The position numbers and the translations under genes were made by a program. Source: Ignavibacteria bacterium (GTDB lineage: Bacteria > Bacteroidota > Ignavibacteria > Kapaibacteriales > UBA4661). Taken from it: 64,000 bases of DNA. The notes under the pieces are model-generated. The model worked only from the letters and a program-made list of their open reading frames with translations, ran no database searches and was not told the origin of the DNA. Below are positions 59,489-64,000 of the stretch, in pieces (within the stretch, counting starts at the first letter, position 1; each line of letters begins with the position of its first letter). The stretch covers positions 62,001 to 126,000 of the forward strand of contig JAAFIV010000004.1 of NCBI GenBank assembly GCA_013298775.1. The letters are read 5' to 3'.

Positions 59489-60406
59489 ATGAATGTAACT
59501 ATTGATGCCAATTCTGGCTTTTGCTGGGGCGTTGTCCGCACGGTACAAATTGCGGAGCAATACCTTGAGAAGTATGATTCTGTCTATGTTTTGGGGCATA
59601 TCATCCACAACCCGAAGGAAATTGAACGCCTCCAGAACAAGGGTTTGCAAACAATTCACGTAGAAGATTTCGAGCGCATTTCTGCCGATGCCGCTACAAG
59701 TGGCTCTATGCCTCGTGTTCTCATCCGTGCGCATGGCGAGCCGCCGCACACGTATCGCAAAGCATTCGAGCTTGGCATTGAGTTGATTGATGCTACTTGT
59801 CCCGTCGTTACGAAGCTGCAAGAGCGTGTGCGGAAGTTCTACGACCAAGGCTATCAAGTTGTGGTATTTGGCAAAAAAGACCACGCTGAGGTGATTGGTG
59901 TGCGCGGCGTGTGCAACGATGAATGTATTGTGGTGAAATCGGTGGAGGAAGGTTTGTCGAACGTGAATGTTGAGCGAAAAACCGTGCTATTTTCACAAAC
60001 GACCATGGACCGACCCACATTTTACGCGCTCCGCGATGCCTTGCAAGGTCGCGTGAAAGAACTGATTGTTGATACCATGCAAAATATCGCCGTCGAATTT
60101 CACGCCAAAGACACGATTTGCGGACAAGTTTCTGGACGCGAAGACAAACTTGCTGCCTTCGCCGCAACACAAGATATTATGCTGTTTATCGCTGGACACG
60201 AATCATCGAATGGCAAAGTGTTGTACAACGTCGCAAAAGCCTCAAACCCGCGCACGTACTTCATCGAAGACGTTCAGGAAGTGCAGGATGAATGGCTGGA
60301 CGGCGTGAAAACAGTGGGCATTAGCGGCGCGACCAGCACTCCGCAGTGGCTTATGGAGAAATTAAAAAAGTACGTGGAAGAGCGGTATGCGCTGGAAGTG
60401 GCGTAA
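59489..60406 (+). CDS. ispH: 4-hydroxy-3-methylbut-2-enyl diphosphate reductase
   Basis: 305 aa, full length. The last enzyme of the MEP pathway: it reduces HMBPP to IPP and DMAPP using a [4Fe-4S] cluster. The three cluster cysteines are Cys12 (SGFCWGV), Cys104 (DATCPVV) and Cys211 (DTICGQV); His40 in GHIIHN, His82 in RAHGEP, Glu134 in HAEVIG and Thr171/172 in SQTTMD are the conserved substrate residues. Ends SGATSTPQWLMEKL as expected. Stand-alone gene between a lipoprotein and a nuclease-like gene; no other isoprenoid gene is in the window. Confidence 0.97.
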   Translation: MNVTIDANSGFCWGVVRTVQIAEQYLEKYDSVYVLGHIIHNPKEIERLQNKGLQTIHVEDFERISADAATSGSMPRVLIRAHGEPPHTYRKAFELGIELIDATCPVVTKLQERVRKFYDQGYQVVVFGKKDHAEVIGVRGVCNDECIVVKSVEEGLSNVNVERKTVLFSQTTMDRPTFYALRDALQGRVKELIVDTMQNIAVEFHAKDTICGQVSGREDKLAAFAATQDIMLFIAGHESSNGKVLYNVAKASNPRTYFIEDVQEVQDEWLDGVKTVGISGATSTPQWLMEKLKKYVEERYALEVA

Positions 60407-60463
60407 AATCACGCTTCAGCAAAGAATTTTCTAAAACTGGTATGGAAATCAAGGAAACAGTCT

Positions 60464-61060
60464 ATGTCGTATCGTAAATTCACCCTGACGAGTTTTGAAA
60501 AAGCCTTTGGGATTACGGCTACTTCAACGACACTCTTTGTCAATGTGAAACCTTGTGAGGCTGATAATCTCTTGAGTGCAGAACTCGCGGAAAATATCAT
60601 CTATCCAATGTTCACAGAAAAAGCACGTTCAGAATATCTGATTTCTCCTATTCTACGATTTATCCGTCGCAAAAATTCTGAAAATCTCACTCTGTTTTCG
60701 GGGTATGAATTAAAAGTAGATAAGCAACGGGGCTTGGTAGGATATTGCGATTTTCTCTTTTCACGCAGCAGTGTTCCTATTGAAGTGAAAGCACCGATTA
60801 TTTGTTTGGTTGAAGCAAAGCGTGAAAATTTGGATGCAGGTGTTGGGCAGTGCGCCGCAGAAATGCTTGCTGCGCGGCTCTTTAATCAAGAGGCAGACAA
60901 TAACATTGAAATTGTTCACGGAGCAATTACAAGCGGCACAGAATGGCTCTTTCTGCGTCTCGAAGGCGAGACATTGCTTATAGATTCCCGCCGCTACGCG
61001 CTTGCGAACTTGCCCGAACTTTTGGGCGCATTGCAAGCAGTGATTGATGTGTATATCTGA
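60464..61060 (+). CDS. PD-(D/E)XK nuclease-like protein of unknown role
   Basis: 198 aa, no signal peptide. Core motif: Asp96 in LVGYCDFLFS, then Glu117-Ala-Lys119 in CLVEAKREN, then Gln129 in GQCAAEML, which is the order of a PD-(D/E)XK active site. The N-terminal ~80 residues (YPMFTEKARSEYLISPIL) are unfamiliar. It overlaps by 17 bases the open frame of the next gene but not its likely start at 61113. Such proteins are often called restriction-endonuclease-like; no methyltransferase or toxin-antitoxin partner is adjacent. Confidence 0.6.
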   Translation: MSYRKFTLTSFEKAFGITATSTTLFVNVKPCEADNLLSAELAENIIYPMFTEKARSEYLISPILRFIRRKNSENLTLFSGYELKVDKQRGLVGYCDFLFSRSSVPIEVKAPIICLVEAKRENLDAGVGQCAAEMLAARLFNQEADNNIEIVHGAITSGTEWLFLRLEGETLLIDSRRYALANLPELLGALQAVIDVYI

Positions 61061-61112
61061 CAAGCCGCATCATTCCTTGTTCCCAGAACTTTTCTCCATA
61101 ACAAACAACACA

Positions 61113-62075
61113 ATGCACACTTCCACCACAGCACCAACATTTGCCGACATCGAAACCGCTCACGAGCGCGTAAAACCGTACATTCATCGTACTCCGATTC
61201 TCACGAGCGGCATTTTGAATGAGCGCACAGGCGCGGAGCTTTTTTTTAAGTGCGAAAACTTCCAAAAAGTTGGCGCATTCAAGGCACGAGGTGCGTTTAA
61301 TGCTGTTTTTTCGCTCTCCGATGAAGCGGCTGCAAACGGTGTAGTCACGCACTCTTCAGGCAATCACGCGGCTGCTCTCGCGCTTGCGGCGCGTACTCGC
61401 GGGATTCCTGCGCATATCGTCATGCCAGACAATTCGCCCGACATCAAAAAAGCAGCGGTGAAGAGTTATGGCGCGAATATCATTTTTTGCGGACCAACCC
61501 AGCACGACCGCGAAACGGCAGCAAATGAGGTTCTCCAGCGCACCAATGCTGCCTTTGTGCATCCTTACGACGATGCCCGCATTATCGCAGGACAAGGCAC
61601 GTGCGCAAAAGAAACGCTGGAAGACGCACCAAATCTTGATTTTATCATGGCTCCCGTGAGCGGCGGCGGCTTGCTTGGTGGCACTGCGCTCGCTGCTACG
61701 TCCATGAGCAAAACAATCAAGGTGATTGGCTGCGAGCCAGAAGAAGCCGACGATGCCTTTCGCTCCTTCCGCGACGGTGTGCGCTATCCCGCCATTACGC
61801 CGCCGCGCACCATTGCCGACGGGCTTCGTACCTCGCTTGGCGAGCTGAATTTCCTGATTATCCGCGAGTGCGTTTCCGAAATTCATACAGTCTCGGAGCA
61901 AGCAATTATCGGGGCTATGCGCACGGTGTGGGAAATTTTGAAAATAATTATTGAGCCGTCTTGCGCAGTGCCGTTAGCGGTTATTTTGGAACAAAAACTG
62001 GATGTACGCGGGAAACGTGTTGGTATCATCCTTTCGGGCGGCAATGTGGATTTGAACAAGCTCCCTTGGCAGTGA
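61113..62075 (+). CDS. Threonine dehydratase / serine racemase-like PLP enzyme
   Basis: 320 aa from the ATG at 61113 (the frame opens at 61044). Fold-type II PLP enzyme: Schiff-base Lys57 in FQKVGAFKARGA, SSGNHAAALA (81-90), phosphate-binding GGGLLGGT and C-terminal ILSGGNVDL. It lacks the ACT regulatory domain of IlvA, so it is the catabolic TdcB or serine-racemase type: it deaminates threonine/serine or racemises serine. Which reaction dominates cannot be told by eye. Confidence 0.9.
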   Translation: MHTSTTAPTFADIETAHERVKPYIHRTPILTSGILNERTGAELFFKCENFQKVGAFKARGAFNAVFSLSDEAAANGVVTHSSGNHAAALALAARTRGIPAHIVMPDNSPDIKKAAVKSYGANIIFCGPTQHDRETAANEVLQRTNAAFVHPYDDARIIAGQGTCAKETLEDAPNLDFIMAPVSGGGLLGGTALAATSMSKTIKVIGCEPEEADDAFRSFRDGVRYPAITPPRTIADGLRTSLGELNFLIIRECVSEIHTVSEQAIIGAMRTVWEILKIIIEPSCAVPLAVILEQKLDVRGKRVGIILSGGNVDLNKLPWQ

Positions 62076-62162
62076 ATCCATTGTTGTAATATTTCTGAAA
62101 TCCCCGATTTTTCCGTAATTTTGTCATCTCGTTTGACGATACACTTTTTTGTAATTGGCGAT

Positions 62163-62317
62163 GGTATTATCCCGTCGGGCGGCTGTTATCACAAGAGCAG
62201 TAGCCGTCCGGCGGGTGTACACGGGACAACTTCCACACGACCCCCAAAGAACTCGCCGGACGGCTACGGTGCTTGTGATAGCAGCCGCCCGACGAGAGAA
62301 TTACCTGACCGAATACC
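62163..62317. repeat. GC-rich nested palindrome, copy 3
   Basis: GGTATT (62163-62168) and AATACC (62312-62317) are the outer arms. CCCGTCGGGCGG, GCCGTCCGGCG and mirror copies form the inner stems. It shares long stretches with 38126-38269 and fills the leader of the nucleotide-sugar dehydrogenase gene, whose open frame runs through it from 62121. Confidence 0.82.
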
Positions 62318-62363
62318 TCTTTTTGCAGATTCATTCTCTGCGATAATTTCCCTCATTTCAACT

Positions 62364-63881
62364 ATGCTCTCACGCTCACCTTTCGGCGAACAGTACGAAT
62401 ACCGCATCAACGCTACACAGGAACAAGTACGCCTTCAAGAATTTACCGCAAACCCGCGCAAAACCGTCGTTATTCAAGGGTTGGGATTTGTGGGAACTGC
62501 TATGGCTGCCGCCGTTGCAAATGCCAAAGATGCAAGCGGTACTGCGCTCTACAACGTTATCGGTGTGGATTTGCCGACCGAAGAACATTACTGGAAAATT
62601 GCACGAGTAAATGCGGGATTGGCATCCGTCGTTTCCACCGATGCTAGTCTGGATGCGGCGTACAAGACGGCTCATGCGCAAGGAAATCTCACGGCAACTT
62701 ACTCGCCCTTTGCCTACACGCTCGCCGATATTGTCGTGATTGATATTCACCTCGACATCAAGAAAAAGCAGCTTGGCAATGCCCGCGACTACGATTTTAG
62801 CTTCGACCGCTACAAAGAAGCAATCATGCCGATTGCGCAGCGCATTCGCAACAACACGCTTGTTCTCGTGGAGACGACCGTTCCGCCTGGCACGACAGAG
62901 AAAATTTTGTACCCAATGTTCGAGCGCATTGGGCGTGAACGCGGCTTAAATACAAGCACCGTCCACCTTGCGCACTCCTACGAACGCGTGATGCCGGGCA
63001 AAGAATACCTGAGTTCGATTACCAATTTTTTTCGTGTCTATTCTGCGATAACTCCAGAAGGCAAGCGGGTTGTACGGGATTTTCTTAGTTCATTTATCAA
63101 CACCAACGATTTCCCGCTCACCGAACTTCATTCCACAACGGCAAGCGAAATGTCGAAGGTGTTGGAAAATTCCTTCCGCGCCATGAACATAGCATTTATG
63201 CAGGAATGGACGGAGTTTGCGCAGGATGCGGGTGTGAATATGTTCGATGTGATTCAAGCAATTCGCGTCCGCCCAACGCACCGAAATATCATGGCTCCAG
63301 GCTTTGGCGTAGGTGGGTACTGCCTTACCAAAGATTCGCTCTTGGCGGACTGGTCGTATTCCACGCTCTTTGAATCCGATAAACGGCTTGAAATGTCGCT
63401 TGCAGCCATTAACACCAACGACCTCATGCCAAATGCAACGGTGGATTTGCTGAAATCCGCGCTGCCCGACGATTGGAAAAGCCTCGCTGGAAAGCACGTA
63501 ACCGTGCTGGGTGTGTCGTATTTGAACGATGTTGCCGATACGCGCTATTCTCCCACCGAACTTTTTTTCGATGCTTGCACAAAAGAAGGCGCGACAATGC
63601 AACTCCACGACCCGCTTGTTTCCTATTGGGTGGAAAAGAAACTCCCCGTAGAAACCAGTCTGGACGCGCTCTCCACGCTGAAGCATGACGTAGCCGTTTT
63701 TGCCGTGCGCCACAGCGAGTATCTCAAAATGGATGCAAACCAGATTCTATCAGTCTTGCAGGGCGTTCGCGTCGTTGTCGATACGTTCAATATCATTTCC
63801 GATACCACCGCCGAAGCCTTGCGCAAAGCGGGCGTGCGGGTTGTAGGGGTGGGAAAAGGGCATTGGATGGAATTGGTGTAG
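62364..63881 (+). CDS. Nucleotide-sugar dehydrogenase (UDP-ManNAc / UDP-Glc dehydrogenase family)
   Basis: 505 aa from the ATG at 62364. The open frame begins at 62121, but its first 81 codons are the translated GC-rich palindrome and are not protein-like. NAD-binding GLGFVG at 39-44; catalytic Cys320 in FGVGGYCLTKD; a second Rossmann half starting VTVLGVSYLNDVADTRYSP; ends VVDTFNII. It oxidises a UDP- or GDP-sugar to a uronic acid, supplying capsule, O-antigen or exopolysaccharide. It is slightly longer than typical WecC/Ugd. No glycosyltransferase lies in the window; the rest of the locus may lie beyond it. Confidence 0.9.
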   Translation: MLSRSPFGEQYEYRINATQEQVRLQEFTANPRKTVVIQGLGFVGTAMAAAVANAKDASGTALYNVIGVDLPTEEHYWKIARVNAGLASVVSTDASLDAAYKTAHAQGNLTATYSPFAYTLADIVVIDIHLDIKKKQLGNARDYDFSFDRYKEAIMPIAQRIRNNTLVLVETTVPPGTTEKILYPMFERIGRERGLNTSTVHLAHSYERVMPGKEYLSSITNFFRVYSAITPEGKRVVRDFLSSFINTNDFPLTELHSTTASEMSKVLENSFRAMNIAFMQEWTEFAQDAGVNMFDVIQAIRVRPTHRNIMAPGFGVGGYCLTKDSLLADWSYSTLFESDKRLEMSLAAINTNDLMPNATVDLLKSALPDDWKSLAGKHVTVLGVSYLNDVADTRYSPTELFFDACTKEGATMQLHDPLVSYWVEKKLPVETSLDALSTLKHDVAVFAVRHSEYLKMDANQILSVLQGVRVVVDTFNIISDTTAEALRKAGVRVVGVGKGHWMELV

Positions 63882-63898
63882 GGGAGAGCAATTGGCAA

Positions 63899-64000
63899 TA
63901 GACGCTATGCAGATGAGTGATTTTTGCTCTTCAAGAAGCGACTCAATCATCTTGTTCGCGAGCGTTGGTGCGAGATTCAGGCAAGGAACACCGACAAACT
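63899..64000. repeat. Decayed copy of the ~170-bp element, cut by window end
   Basis: Starts near TAGACGCTATGCAGATGA and continues TTTTTGCTCTTCAAGAAGCG, aligned with the 27467 copy at lower identity. The far end is outside the window. Confidence 0.55.

Noticed and set aside
62121-62363. 81-codon N-terminal extension of the nucleotide-sugar dehydrogenase
   Set aside because: It is the translated GC-rich palindrome. The protein proper starts at the ATG at 62364.

Overview
The window comes from a member of the Bacteroidota/Chlorobiota (FCB) group. Three things point there. Two secreted proteins end in type IX secretion (T9SS)-like sorting tails. Three promoters fit the Bacteroidota pattern TTG-N19/20-TAnnTTTG (in front of the fur-type gene and both tetR genes). 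Soluble and TPR-containing histidine kinases with HDLKNP boxes abound. The species cannot be named from the sequence. I found no rRNA or tRNA gene, CRISPR array, prophage or complete transposase gene.

Layout. 1-5.1 kb: an S9 peptidase cut by the window edge, a T9SS cargo protein, an SDR oxidoreductase, and a fur-merC-like metal pair. 5.4-9.8 kb: two matched TetR-SDR modules, each with its own palindromic operator in front of both genes, then an aldo/keto reductase; look-alike terminators follow the three oxidoreductase genes. 9.8-14.4 kb: a duplicated-domain protein, a small lipoprotein, and an overlapping chemoreceptor/histidine-kinase pair. 14.5-20.6 kb: an AraC-regulator island in which a 1,179-bp segment is directly duplicated around a cassette encoding a DUF1349-like protein, a P460-type cytochrome lipoprotein and another AraC regulator. 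20.7-31.7 kb: a giant CUB/beta-propeller T9SS protein, a sulfatase-modifying-factor-like protein, an aminotransferase, a Popeye-like cNMP protein, an SDR, lipoproteins and a PAP2 phosphatase. 31.7-53.2 kb: nine histidine kinases (three REC-kinases, one PAS-GAF-PAS kinase, four TPR kinases, one soluble kinase), interrupted only by a DnaJ protein, an orphan RND adaptor and a quinone oxidoreductase, with no DNA-binding response regulator among them. 53.7-64 kb: L,D-transpeptidase, FAD oxidase, TspO-like protein, two lipoproteins, IspH, a PD-(D/E)XK-like protein, a threonine dehydratase-like enzyme and a nucleotide-sugar dehydrogenase.

Spaces between genes hold several families of small non-coding repeats: a 91-bp palindromic element present twice at 100% identity in opposite orientation; a ~170-bp element with 18-bp terminal inverted repeats, one copy of which is interrupted by the 91-bp element; a dispersed hairpin family built on TGTCTGTGCCAC; and a GC-rich nested palindrome of 130-155 bp in three copies. 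Short in-frame tandem duplications of 12-15 bp recur in coding and leader regions.

The most unusual features are the kinase cluster without output regulators, the twin TetR/SDR switches, the duplicated AraC cassette and the nested mini-elements. Coordinates use the start codon judged most likely. Functions are from motif recognition only; no database search was run.
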